Positions 26,225 through 38,209 of a stretch of 64,000 nucleotides of DNA are shown piece by piece. Below the pieces are notes generated by a model. That model ran no database searches. It was not told where the DNA came from and saw nothing but the letters and a program-made list of their open reading frames with translations. Position numbers and translations under genes: made by a program. Numbering within the stretch: the stretch's first letter is position 1; each line of letters opens with the position of its first letter. The DNA is from Zhengitettix transpicula. Taxonomy: Eukaryota > Arthropoda > Insecta > Orthoptera > Tetrigidae. Location of the stretch: the NCBI GenBank assembly GCA_037074705.1, contig CM073590.1, positions 45,544,395 through 45,608,394 on the forward strand. The letters are read 5' to 3'.

Positions 26225-26900
26225 TAAATGTCAATCCCTCCACCCCATCCATAGAGGTGATAGTTGTGTCTTAACCCCTCAGTGATTGTTCCTGGATCGT
26301 AAGAAACATGTGTATAAAATTTGGTAGAAATTCCTCTCCGGGTTTAAGATTATACTCAAAAATTCGTTTCGCCCCAACTTCCAGGGACTGAAATATATCT
26401 TAACCAGAATATGGTAAATGTCTGAATTAAAAACTTCATTACCCTATATTTGTCAGCACACTCGGTTGTTTACTTTTATATAACGGCCTTTGACGCTCGT
26501 GAAAAACCCCCACACCTAGGGGATGACCCACAACATAATTGACACAGTGAATATCAGAATTTAACTCAGTGACTTCTAAAACCCTGGATTTGACTCCAAA
26601 CTCGGTTTTACGCGTTACGGAACCTCCCACCCCTCCCCTAGTGGTGCTGCCTCCCCATGCTAGAAACATCTGAGGAGAAATGATTTTTCTCACCGACCCC
26701 GAAAACTAATTATTCGACGCTAATTTTGAAAATTCCACTCTCCATAGGTAAGGGAGGAGTTAACCCTTCGAGAGACCGACAGAAACTTTTGTGTCTGTGA
26801 GCACAATAAATCACCAAAGTTTCATCGCAATCGGATGAATGTTATAGGAACGCATAAGGGAGACAAACAAATATACATTTGTTGATATATAGTTAGATAG
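26225..26900 (-). repeat. Interspersed repeat H, reverse copy
   Basis: The reverse complement carries the H features in order: a region with gttcctatAacattcatccg, then aggggaggggtgggaggttc, aacgcgtaaaaccgagtttg, gagtcaaat and gtcactgagttaaattctga. It aligns with 32300-32420. ORFs inside are incidental. Confidence 0.5.
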
Positions 26901-27307
26901 AAGTGTTTAAATCTGGTATATAAAATTACAAATAAAATTATTTCTGCTGAAGGTAGTGCGGACAAGAGTAACTGATGTAAATGACAACATACACAGAGTC
27001 GCCAACTTTGCTGTGACTAATGATATTGTTTTACATAGATTTTGATAGTTGGTTAGTCTTACGGTTTTTTGAAAAGTCCATAAAAAATATACACTGGTCA
27101 TCTCGACCACTCCGACCACGATAATGTTTAATAATTAAATTTATTGATTATTTATTTTCAACAGGAACGAATATGGTCTTAAAATGGGGTTAAAGATGCT
27201 GCAGTTTTTGGAAACAGTGTGGCGGAGTTATAAATTCGTCAAAAGACTGACTATTTTGTTAGTTTTCTTCACTATTATTTTTTTTATAATATGAAGAAAT
27301 TTTTATT

Positions 27308-27527
27308 TTATCTATGCAATTTCATTTAACTGTTACCGAACTGAAGCTTGTTTGAGGGTAAAACAATCAAATACTAAAACCCTTTCACCATTTTTTTTCA
27401 AATAATTGTCACTTTTTTTATCTATGCAATTTCATTTAACTGTTACCGAACTGAAGCTTGTTTGAGGGTAAAACAATCAAATACTAAAACCCTTTCACCA
27501 TTTTTTTTCAAATAATTGTCACTTTTT
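27308..27527. repeat. 110-bp tandem duplication, two identical copies
   Basis: The unit beginning tctatgcaatttcatttaac occurs at 27311 and again at 27421. The two 110-bp copies appear identical, including a T-run, so the duplication is recent or an assembly effect. No gene is seen in it. Confidence 0.9.
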
Positions 27528-27529
27528 TA

Positions 27530-29043
27530 AGGGCAGCTCTAATTATTTTTAGTTTTGTTCTTTCAATCGCTCGAACCTTATTTGCTACGAGGAAATTCAA
27601 GAAGAATGAAGAGATGGATTCTCGTAATGAAACTGTTTCAAAATTGACAATTCATGACAAATAAATTACTTACAATATTGCCATACAATTTAACCTTGAT
27701 CTGATTCGTCAAAGTGGTACTTGGATCCAATTACACCTGCACGTGGTGACGATAGCGCAAAGACAATGGGAGACATCACAATCACTGTTGACCGTTTTTA
27801 TCAGTTACACGGAAACTATTTCTGACCTGCCACTATCGACATTTATTATATTACAGTTGACACGTCCTACAATTCGCGTTAATAACTGAAACAAATTAAA
27901 TTTTGCAATATTCACGGTTATGTGGCAGTTTTTTTAGTGAAATTTATATGTAGCTCGATCCATGGCCGCTTCACACTAATATAGTTCACGACACATTATG
28001 TTCAACATAATGAGGCATCTTCGATACACACAAAAAAAAATTGTTTCATATAAAGTAAAAAATACGAACCACGAAACCATGCGAATAAATTTCCTCGTGC
28101 TCTGCCCGGTCAGTTCTATGTTACGACATAAGAACGCCTGCATTCATGCGGTGAGTTTCGCAGAAACTTCGCATTGCAGCAACTGCGGACTTTGAGAAGT
28201 GATTGAGAAATATCAAGGTGTCATACGGCTGTTTGATGCTGCGTAATTTGATTTTTAACTGGAGTATTCCTCCCTTTTGAAGCCTAATCCACCCTTTAGA
28301 CTGGGGACTGCATTAAAATTTAAATAAAACACCAGTATAAGATACAGATATATAAAATACTATTATGAATATAAACAATATGAAATATTGTTTTAAAGTT
28401 TGTTTAACGAAAAATATTATAAAATGACTATTACTCTAGTAATGGGACTACAAAATTAACAGGCCTCGGCCATTGGTATGTAACTAAGGCGACAAAATAT
28501 TTATATGTTTATACAAATACGTTATGTTGGTCTTATTATAATATAAATAATCCAAATTAGTCAACATAAGAAATTATACAATGTTTTTATTCTGTCATCT
28601 AATCAAGTGATGAAACGTTGTTTTGTGTTTCTAATATAGATTATACTAATAGTTTCTGGCTTACTGGTTATTTTATTTATATAATAATACCAAATATCCA
28701 TACAATAGTGCCATTACCTCGGGATCCGACCGTTTGCCCAACACACACTTGCCCGGTAACAATAATCCCGATTGACGTTTGCCCGACAGATCATTTTCCC
28801 GAAAAATGCGTTTTTACGAAATAAAGCATCACATTAATATTTTAGCAGACGTAATATGTTAGTTATCTTATTATACATGATTATTATTGTTAATAAGGTT
28901 ACTCATTAATGCGTGGAACAATTTCAACTAAAATTGGTATACGTAAAACTGAAGATCCCAGAATAAACACCTGGCAAAATACTTTGCTAGAAGGCGACGA
29001 CAGTGAACGTCATCGAAACGTAACGCATACTTCTTTTCACTCG
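27530..29043. other. No gene recognised
   Basis: AT-rich. At 28580-28620 there is a faint GAAACGTTG motif like the Penelope-type ends. At 28730-28800 short repeats of the type gtttgcccgaca occur. Confidence 0.5.
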
Positions 29044-29556
29044 GTTTTTTTAAGACACAGGCTACAGGGGGTAATCCACGTGTTGGCAACTCCCCTTTAA
29101 TAGCATAGGAAGGGATTTGGAAAGGGGGGATGCTGAGGGGTTGAGGAAGGTAGCCAAAGTTTACTAGGGCCCCCGGACTATGGTTTAAGGATCCTATCCG
29201 ACATTCCCCTAAAAGTGATGCAGGGCAAACTCATAAAACCTGAATCGGGCATTTGGCACTTGTAAGACCCTTACGATGGCGGCAGAAGGGTTTGCTGTGG
29301 GGTGTCAGCATTCCCTTCTCCGTGTCTTGACCAGTTTAGGGGCAAGCGAGCCGTCTGTTGTAATGGGAACAGAGAACAACTCTTACCGAATGTTCAAGGT
29401 CTACGACCCCGGAAGATGCACTTCTCACAACAGACCGAGGTTCCTTGTGGGAATCATAGTTCAAAAATGAAGAGTGGAAAAAGGATCCCTAAAGGTTGTC
29501 CTCTCCGTCTCTCCAGATAGGTGCTGCCTCCGAGAGAAAAGCACTCACAGACTTGG
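29044..29556 (-). mobile_element. R1 retroposon copy f
   Basis: A T-run and aagacacaggctac mark the 3' end on the minus strand. The copy continues to the B-type 5' module (aggtgctgcctccgagag on the plus strand). It is moderately diverged with small deletions, and nearly full length. No clean target-site duplication was found. Confidence 0.75.
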
Positions 29557-29851
29557 TGAATCTTCACTCCTTTAGAAGCCCGAAATTATTTTATTAATTC
29601 TTTACAGTGAGAAAGACTGCATCATTTAATGTTAATATTCATTACATTCCATAGAATTTATTCGCGTTACAAAGTAACGGAACGAATATTCACATATTCG
29701 TACATAAAACATAATATCACACCTCCGGCCATGCCTTACACGAACTTGGTAGGCCCATAACAACAATAATAGTCATTTTATAATATCTTTATTGTGAATT
29801 GTATTTCAACAAAAAAAAAATTTAAAAAAATTAACAATTAATTCACAGAGG

Positions 29852-30365
29852 ACGAAGAAGGTGTAGACAGGCTATATATAGTGTAATCCACATAGTGACA
29901 ACTCCCCTCTTATAGCATAGGAAAGGGATTTGAAAGGAGGGATGTGGAAGGGTAAAGGAAGGTAGCCCACGGCTAAAATATTTTAAGGATCCTACCCGGC
30001 ATTCGCCTAAAGAAATGCAGGACAAACCCTAGAAAAACCTGCATCAGGTTGGTCGAGCATTGGGTATTCGTCCCACTCCCTTCTGATAGTGGGAGAGGAG
30101 TTTGCTGTGGTGACGCAGAATTCCCTTCTCCGTGCCTCGACCAGTTTAGGAGGCAGTTGGCCGACTATTCCAATGGGAATAGCGGACAACTCTTACCGTA
30201 TGCCCAAGGTCTGTGACCCCGGAACATACACCTCTCAGAACAGGCCGAGGTGCCTCGGCTTGTGGGAACCTTAGTTCAAAAACGGAGAGGAAGAGGCATC
30301 CCCAAATGCAGCCCCTTCGTGTCTCTCCTACAAGGTTCTGCCTGCGAGATAATAACCCTCGCAGA
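29852..30365 (-). mobile_element. R1 retroposon copy g (left arm of a head-to-head pair)
   Basis: This nearly full-length minus-strand copy ends 5' in the B-type module (tctcctacaaggttctgcctgcgag). Its 3' end differs from the poly-A copies: outside the shared gcctgt it has gtctacaccttcttcgtc in sense orientation, a tail also seen in copy j at 36.3 kb. It abuts copy h head to head. Confidence 0.78.
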
Positions 30366-30866
30366 CACCTGGGCGTGGCGGAGGCTACCTTTGCGGATGC
30401 CTTCACATCTCTCTGGTTTTTTTGAACTAAGGTTCACATATGCCGAGGCACCTGGGTCTGTTTGGAGAGATGTATGTTCCCGGGTCGCAGACCTTGTGCA
30501 TACGGTAAGAGTTGTCCGCTATTCCTATTGGAATAGTCGGCCAGCTGCCTCCTAAACTGGCCAAGGCATGATGAGGAGTAGGCCGCGACCCCACAGCAAA
30601 CCCCTCTCCCGCTATCGGAAGGGCGTGGGACAAGTACCAAATGCCCGACCTACCTGATGCAGGTTTTTATAGGGTTTGTCCTGCATTACTTTTAGGCGAA
30701 TGCCGGTTAGAATCCTTAAACTATAGCCCGGGGGCCCTAGTTAACCCTTGGCTTCCTTCCTCCATCCTTCCGCATCCCCCCTTTCAAATCCCTTTCCTAT
30801 GCTATAAGAGGGGAGTTGCCACTATGTGGATTACCCTATACATAGCCTGTGTACACCAAAAAAAAC
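30366..30866 (+). mobile_element. R1 retroposon copy h (right arm of a head-to-head pair)
   Basis: The plus-strand copy begins with the A-type 5' module (gtggcggaggctacctttgcgg). It ends tacatagcctgtgtacaccaaaaaaaa. With copy g it forms an imperfect palindrome of about 1 kb. The arms carry different 5' modules, so this is two elements or a rearranged pair, not a simple inverted duplication. Confidence 0.78.
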
Positions 30867-32009
30867 CTGTGAAACACATGAAAGAGATTAGAGAGCGAAC
30901 GAAGCCTTTCCCGGTGAATTTGTTTCAAATACCATTATCGATTTTTTAACCCGGGCCAATGTTTGATTCATCAATGTTTCGAAGGCAAGTTTGATAGTAT
31001 AAATCAGGTTGATATTGGTAGTCTAACAGAAAATGTTTGAAAAACATAACCATCTAATTTGTTAGTTAGATTAAAATTAATTGTTCATCTTATGCGTATT
31101 ATATTCAGGCTTTTTAAATCTATTTAGAAAATTAAAAAAAACTCACTGCTTAACAATTGCATGAAATAATTAGGGAAGGTGTAGTAGTTACTGTTTTGTT
31201 AGACGTCATATTCATGTTGGCATAGTGTAGTCCGGAAAATTTGTCCAGAACAGATTTCTCTAAGTATTAATTACTAAATGTTTTGCTATTTTGGTTATAA
31301 TATTTTCGAGCAATATTCTTATTTTTCAAAATTGTGGAAATTACACTTTGAGAAGTAGGAGAATTACAGTGTTGTAACAAATAAGAATTCTGGAACGACA
31401 GCAGACTGAATACAGGTCAGAAAGAATAGTAGACAAAAATTCTGGAGGTCTGTGGATCGTAAATGGGCTTGAGAATATGACTGAAATAACCAGAACGTTA
31501 AGGAGACTGCAGCGACTAACTGGATTGAAATACCTAAATGTACATGATAACGAAGTAATATGGGTCGGTCATATATAATTGCTGAAATACTGTGAGTGGA
31601 AGGCTAATGAAAGATGGATGACGACATCAACGTTTACAATTGTTCATGACGATGTTTTCTGCGAAACGTAATTGTTATTGTTCTTAATCAAATCAGATCT
31701 CGTGTAATACGCTCTAGAAACAAATGTAAATTTCCCAACGTTTTATCCTGTTCATTATCAAGTGATTTCTGTTCGGAAATATACTATCCTCATTGAACGT
31801 TGGAAGTTGTGGGTCCAATTTCCTGAAATGCATCATCAAGCAGAGATAAATATGTACGAGTAGATAGCGCCCGTGTTTGCCTACAACTCCAAGCCCAACC
31901 AAGGTTTGATTGCCAGCATATTGCAATATGACATCACCAAAATTTGTGCTCCCCGTGGATACTAAATATAAATGTGATATAAGACAATCGTTACATTAGT
32001 TTTCCCGTG
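30867..32009. other. No gene recognised
   Basis: The minus ORF at 31714-31926 (70 codons) is the longest frame and is not recognised. Confidence 0.55.
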
Positions 32010-32935
32010 ATTGTTTTTATTGTATCTAATAGAGCGTTCGTTTGTTTGTATGTTTGTATGCTCCTTATACAAATCTACGCCGGTTTATCAAATTTCACCA
32101 AATTACGCGCCCGTGTTATTTGCGACCAGGAAACAAACACTGTCGGGGTGAGACACGTCTGTCATCCTTTGGGATGGACGGGGTGGAAATATTCAAACAT
32201 GCTAAAAAAGCCGGTATTTGAGTCGGATAAATATTTTTAGGGGTCAAAGAGACTGATAGTGTTTCTACCAATGTAATCAGAGTATAATTTCAACCCCTCT
32301 TAGGAATGGGGCTGGGGGTGGAGTGACACTATATAAAAATAACGCCAAACAATCGAGATTGGAGTCAAATTATGGATGTCACTGAATTTAATTACGACAT
32401 TCAGTTGGCCCTTTTAAACCCCTGGAGCGGGGGTAGAAATTTTTTAACATGCAATCGCGGTCGATATTTGCTTTTTATAATTATTTTTAGGATTAATTAT
32501 ATTTCTACGACTTTGTTAGTGATATTCTCTGAGTATAATTTCAACCCCTCTTGGCATGGGAGGGGAGCACGCTTAGGGGTGGGGTTTGGTGGAGCTTTAA
32601 ATGAAAATAACGCGAATAAACCGAGGTTAGAGTCAATTCTGGGGTTATGGATGTCGCCGAGTTTCATTGTGACAAACGCGCGGATGTAGGTGGCTCAGGT
32701 AAAAATTTTCAAACAATGTAACCGGCCGATTTTTGCGTGGAATAAATAGTTTTTGCTTAACCCACAGTAGCGGGGGTGCAAATTTTCGAACATGTTCAAA
32801 CGACGATATATTCGTCGAATGAAACTATTTCAGGGTCAATGAGTACAACCCCCTTTGGAATGGGAGGTGAACACATTTTAGGATAGGGGTCGAGTTGCGT
32901 TACATAAAAATAACGCAAAAGCAACTAGTTATAAA
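32010..32935 (+). repeat. Interspersed repeat H with internal diverged subunits
   Basis: The repeat begins with cgttcgtttgtttgtatg and contains subunits starting agtataatttcaacccctc near 32280 and 32530 and a diverged start near 32840. Each subunit carries a G-rich 'ggggtggag' segment, then 'aataacgc' and 'gagtcaa'. No coding frame of note is present. The same family occurs reversed at 26225-26900. The class is not identified; a non-autonomous DNA element or Helitron-like repeat is possible. Confidence 0.55.
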
Positions 32936-33022
32936 TAAAAATGAGGACATAAAGTAATCTGTAATGAGCACAATATGAGGTCATTTATCATCTTAATACG
33001 ACTTCTATACCTAAAGCCAAAA

Positions 33023-33398
33023 GGAACTAAGGTTCCCACAAGCCGTCCTGTTTTGAGAGGTGTATGTTCCGGGGTCATTTGGTAAGAGTTGTCCGCTATT
33101 CCCATTGGAACATTCGGCCAGCTGACTCCTGAACTGGTCGAGGCACGGTGAAAGGAATGCTGCTTCCCGACAGCTAACCCCTCTCTCGCCATCGGAAGGG
33201 CATGGGACAAGTACCCAATGCCTTTTATGTGAATGCCGGGTAGGATCCTTAAACTATAGCGTGGGGCCCTAGTGAACCCTTGGCTACCTTCCTCTACCCT
33301 CCCGCATCCCCCCTTTCAAATCCCTTCCTGTGCTTTTAAAGGGAAGTTGCCTCCATATGGATTATGCTCAAGTAGCCTGTTACTTTAAAAAAAATAAA
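33023..33398 (+). mobile_element. R1 retroposon copy i (5'-truncated, with an internal deletion)
   Basis: It starts at ggaactaaggttcccacaag and ends with aagtagcctgttactttaaaaaaaataa. Parts of the consensus between ggggtca and ttggtaagag, and after cccaatgcc, are missing. It lies directly downstream of the repeat-rich block at 32010-32935. Confidence 0.75.
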
Positions 33399-35036
33399 CA
33401 AATTCAGATAAATTATTTACTGCAAGTCCTCCTCCAGCTTGTTTTTAGTGTAGTCAGGCGTATTACTCTGAAAATAATGCTTACTTGATATTTGGTCCAT
33501 GTATTTATCATGAGCAACTACTTTATTAATATAGGTTTTAATATCCACGTGACTCTAAATCACAAGTTATGCTAATGATCGCATAAAGGAAACAACCGTA
33601 GAGCTCGTATATGAGCGGAAAAGTACAATTTAGGTTTTAGATTGTTAAGCAAACTTTGGAAGTCAATGACTAAGATGAAGGTTGTAATAAGTTCACAGAT
33701 CACATTACAGCCTAAAAAAGTCAAATACATGAGCGAAACATCTGAATTTAATCAAAAGTTTTCGGAAATTAATTTTTAATAAATATTTAATAATCAACAA
33801 TTTAATTTCCTATTTATACCCAGCTTTTTCATTGTAACAGATACACCCAAAGTGTTCATAATGAAGACGTTCCTTGTCTTAATATACCATTGATTACAAT
33901 GACATTCTGTAACGTTAACTTATTAAATTGGACTGTCCCATATTCATTTTGTAGTAGTTTTGAGAAAAACAATTGTAGAACATATTAGACAAAAACAACT
34001 TAAAAAACAACGATCATCGTCGTATATATTCTATATTACGAATCGCTGTATCTTAGATATTACGTAATTATCAATACAATTAAAGTAATTGACTCGTAAT
34101 AAATTACTACCTCTTAGAGAAGTTCTTAATATTATAATTATAATTGAAGGAGTATGTGTCAAAGACAGTATTTGAAAGTTTCTTAAGCTTTCAACGAATT
34201 CATTATGAACACATTGGTTAAATTATATCATTGCTTAGGGTTATCTGTGTTAATGAAAATATTGTGAATATAATTTGAAAATAATTCGGTGAAATTTGAA
34301 GTGATACAACTGTATAAATATGAAAGTGCATCATGAATTCTGTTCAGTATAAAATATCACGTTCTTCAATCCAAAATATTCTGTATAATACGTTTCTCAA
34401 AAGTTGTGGAGCATGCTTTCCTTAGGTGTTTTATTTTTCAGGTTTTAATATGATCTACATACATAGCATTGACATAGATTTCTACTCGGTACAAATTACA
34501 AGTTCTCGTCTTATCAATTGATTTATTTCAATGTATAATTTTAATAGAGCTATATTTTCATATATAGTTATATATATGAATGAAAGTTTTTAAACTTGAT
34601 GTAACTAGAAGTATTTAACTCATTATACGAATATTATTTGTGCTAAAGATCTTTGGTAACCTCTATTATTTTAATTAGTTTTGAGCTAATTATTAAATAC
34701 AAATATTGTAGCTAACTAAGCATAATTGCTTACGAATATAAATTTGAATTTGAAGCTCCTCATTCTTAATTTCATTCGTATAGAATTTTTTTACAAAATT
34801 CTCGTGATATAGGTATATAGTTGTTTCTGTCTCTAAGTCAAGCAATAATTTTCCCGCAGTACCTGATTGAAACATAGCTACCGAAAGCTTTTTCAAAAAG
34901 TGATGATTATTCCCAAATATACATAAAGCAGACTGCAGGTATCTCTGCATTCCCCCCGGGTGATTTGAGATACTGACATCAGGAGAATGACGTGTGTAGG
35001 ATGAAAAATTATATTCCTGACGTATTGCTTTTCCAG
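33399..35036. other. No gene recognised
   Basis: AT-rich. The minus ORF at 34693-34950 has no recognised motif. Confidence 0.6.
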
Positions 35037-35119
35037 GTAGTTTGAAACGAATTCAAACTTGGAATTTCAAGCCTGGAACATCTACGCAGGGACTTTTTAA
35101 CTTATTCAAAACCATGTTG
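35037..35119 (+). other. Candidate cryptic or alternative exon
   Basis: A strong acceptor (cgtattgcttttccag) and a perfect donor (ttg|gtaagt) bound 83 bases. One frame is open throughout (35042-35119, 26 codons, containing WNFKPGTSTQGLFNLFKTML). The other two frames have stops. It does not join in frame to the transporter start-codon exon. It could be an untranslated exon, an exon of another gene, or chance. Confidence 0.2.
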
Positions 35120-35777
35120 GTAAGTTTCTTGCAATATTTGCCAATTAGTAAAATTTTTGAAAATCTTACTTAAGATTCCTCACACCCTTTACGTCAGCAG
35201 AAAATTTTAATCTCACTAGTCTAGATCTTTATTAATTTAAAGACAAATAGTGAATTTTATTACTCAGTGATACGTCAAGAGATTTTCCATACTACACATT
35301 TCAACCTCTCCGACATTAGCATTTTTATTTTAGGGCAAAATTGGTCGAGTATTGCTGATATTCAGCATATTGTACATGAATACTTCACTTCCAATTTGCT
35401 TACTTCATAAAATTTCATATTGCAATTCGGAATATAATTATTAATTTTTCAGTATCTTGAAAATATTCCTGTAATACATTGTTATATATATTTTTTTAAT
35501 AATATATTTGTTAGATGTATGGGGAATAGTGTAATATCTTAAACTTGACGTATTTCACGTAGAAATTTCATTATTCGAGTTGTTGTTTTATGTTTTGTAC
35601 TACTAGCAAAAAACTAAATGTTGTACTATATAAAATATATATACAGTCTCCTGTATAAGAATTTACAATCTATGTCAATCATTGACATAAAATTTAAGAC
35701 ATAACTCGCTTATTGTTTACGTTACAAATTTTTTAGTAATATGATAAATGTGGGACATACACGTGGTGGTACATGAT

Positions 35778-35818
35778 ATTTAATAGCATAGGAAGGGAGA
35801 CGCGGAAGGGACAGCAAA
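35778..35818 (-). mobile_element. R1 fragment
   Basis: A stretch of about 40 bp (tttaatagcataggaagg and gcggaagggacag) matches the 3' region of R1 in reverse orientation. The rest is lost. Confidence 0.45.
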
Positions 35819-36193
35819 TAGTGTAGATCTTTAAATAACCAAAATTCTATAGTGAATCTACAAGAGATTAATATTAACTGACATTAAGTGTAAAAAAAAT
35901 AATTAAATTAGACAATAAAAACTGAAAAATTGGAATTTTCATAACATAAATTCGAGAATTCTCATTAAATTTTAAAATGAGATATACAACGTTTAGTCCC
36001 AAATTTGCGCCGTCATGGTGTAATTCATTAATTAGATCTAAATTAATATACCAAAAATTATTTATTTTTGTTCAAGTTAGCTATAAAGAGAATTATATAT
36101 TGAAAGTCATTACAATATTTAAACATTTTTCAATAAATTCCTTATTATAGAAAAAAATACACTTGTAAAAAATTCAATTCACAGGTCCTAAGA

Positions 36194-36195
<2 letters not shown>

Positions 36196-36233
<38 letters not shown>
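36196..36233. repeat. (TA)n microsatellite
   Basis: Pure AT repeat shortly before R1 copy j. Confidence 0.95.
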
Positions 36234-36234
<1 letters not shown>

Positions 36235-36290
36235 CATAAATAAAGTAATTTTATAAAGCATTAGCCTAGGTTTTTCATGACGAAGAAAGA

Positions 36291-36726
36291 AGAAGGTGTA
36301 GACAGGCTATGTATAGGGTAACCCACATCGTGACAACTCCCCTCTTATAGCATAGGAAAGGGACTGAAAGGGGGGATGCGGAAAGGTAGAGCAAGGTAGC
36401 CAAGGGTTAAATGGGGCCTCCGGGCTATGGTTTAAGGATCCTACCCAGCAATTCGCCTGAAATTGATGCAGTGAAAACCCTAGAAAAACCTGCATCAGGT
36501 AGGTCGGGTATTTGGTACTTGTCGCACGCCCTTCCGATAGTGGGAAAGGGGTTTGCTGTGGGGTCGCATCTTTCCTCTCGCCGTGCCTTGACCAATTTAG
36601 GAGGCAGCTGGCCGTCTATTTCAATAGGAATAGCAGACAACTCTTACCGTATGCCCAATATCTACGACCCTGGACCATACACCTCGGGATGTGGGAACCT
36701 TAGTTCAAAAACCCAGAGAGAAGTGA
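36291..36726 (-). mobile_element. R1 retroposon copy j
   Basis: This minus-strand copy has the alternative 3' end shared with copy g (gaagaaggtgtagacaggctat on the plus strand) in place of a poly-T run. It breaks off 5' after the gaactaaggttcccaca segment. ORFs at 36307-36734 on both strands arise from it. Confidence 0.75.
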
Positions 36727-37559
36727 ATCCATAGCAATCGTTGTACTTTAGACATTCCCTAAAACGTCTGAAGACAACGTCATTCCGCCTCCGTGTATTT
36801 AATTAAAATAATTGACGCAGAACAGTTCATCTCTGAATATGAATGAATAAAAGTGTACAGTTTTAGTTAACGTACTGAATGAATTATTGTACACGGCTAG
36901 GTTATAGTAGACAAACACATTTTTTGCCAAAAATAATATTGCCTTTTCTAGGTAATTCAAGTAGCGAAAAGAATTAGGCCATAAAAATGCAAATAGCAGA
37001 AAATTTTTGTTTTAAAAACGGCTAAAATTAACGATGTTTTCTATGACAATCGGCAGTCCTTCTAAAGTATAGCCTATAAAAAAAAATTACTTAGAGGGTA
37101 CACTGAGAAGGTCTGCCGATTGGCAGAGGAAACGTCGTAAAACTTACTGGTTTTTAATTCAAAGTTTGTACGTAATTGGCGTCATTTTGACGTTCAAATA
37201 TAACATGAAACAGAGAATTCATTTCTGGTTTATTTCGCAACTATATCTTATTAGGGTACAGTGTGTAGGTCGTTAACAGGCATATAAAATTTCTACCGGT
37301 AGGGGTTTGAGCCCAAACAGGATTATGTTACATGGAATTTGTGATGGGACCTGCATGTCAAATACCTATCTGAGGGATGTGTGACCCCTAATATTCACCA
37401 CACACAAGTCACCGATCCCAACCATGATTGAGTTCACGACATCGTGCAGGTTTGATAATAATGTTAGAATGCTACAGACGCAAGTCAACAAAGCGAGTAC
37501 AAACAAACGGTATTATTCCTACGAAAACGAAACTCGTCCTTGAATGACAGAATTTACTC

Positions 37560-37757
37560 TCACAGGCCGGCAGCGAGGAGAACGTCAGAGAGGTTGGTCA
37601 GTTCTGCACCTTGTGGTGTGGGAAAGGTGATACACGGGAGGGGATAGCTTTACTATAACACGACGTACATCACGTGTAGTGTTCGCGGAGCGTGAATACG
37701 GGAACGAGCCAGCTTCATTTAACAACAGAAGTGAAGGGGAGACGAAAACTTAGCGTT
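37560..37757 (+). promoter_or_regulatory. Second candidate promoter / untranslated exon
   Basis: This is a GC-richer segment with several CpGs and an E-box CACGTG at 37671-37676. It is followed by a purine-rich stretch and a plausible donor, gcgttg|gtatgt, at 37757/37758. It lies 3 kb before the acceptor of the transporter's start-codon exon. CACGTG binds bHLH-zip factors, which in other animals control lysosomal transporters; that regulatory reading is speculative here. Confidence 0.25.
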
Positions 37758-37940
37758 GGTATGTTACAAATGAACTAGATTCGACTGAATAGTATAGAGA
37801 TTTTTGTAAACAATGCCATACCTATTCAACAAATTACTGCTGGGAAGTTGTTTGTTTCTCTTATATTTCTTTGCCACATAATACATTTTTATATATGAAA
37901 AGTTAATTTTGTTTATTGCATTATCCGAAATATTCTTAGA

Positions 37941-38125
37941 ACATAGTCCAATGTTATTCAAATTTTAAAAAATTACACTAATTGCATATATATAATTAGA
38001 ACATTATTCTATATATATTTTAGTGATCTATTTAAATTAGAACATTATTCTATATATATATATATAGATCACTAAAATATGCAATTAGTGTAATTTTGTA
38101 AAATTTGAACAACATTGGACTATGT
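37941..38125. mobile_element. Fold-back/MITE-like element
   Basis: The ends are acatagtccaatgtt... and its inverse, forming terminal inverted repeats of about 49 bp with three mismatches. Inner parts (ttttagtgatcta / tagatcactaaaa) are also inverted, so nearly the whole element folds on itself. The left arm has gained a short duplication (attagaacattattctata twice). A (CT)n and long (TA)n tract follow directly. Confidence 0.7.
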
Positions 38126-38146
38126 TTCTCTCTCTCTCGCTCTCTG

Positions 38147-38208
<62 letters not shown>
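38126..38208. repeat. (CT)n plus long (TA)n tract
   Basis: tctctctctcgctctctg followed by more than 25 TA dinucleotides. ORFs translating as Ile-Tyr repeats are artefacts. Confidence 0.95.

Positions 38209-38209
<1 letters not shown>

Noticed and set aside
28730..28800. Short gtttgcccgaca-type repeats resembling a tandem array
   Set aside because: Only two or three imperfect units; not enough to call an array or a CRISPR-like structure.
37270..37330. B-box-like ggggtttgagcccaaac
   Set aside because: No matching A box or arms were found upstream.
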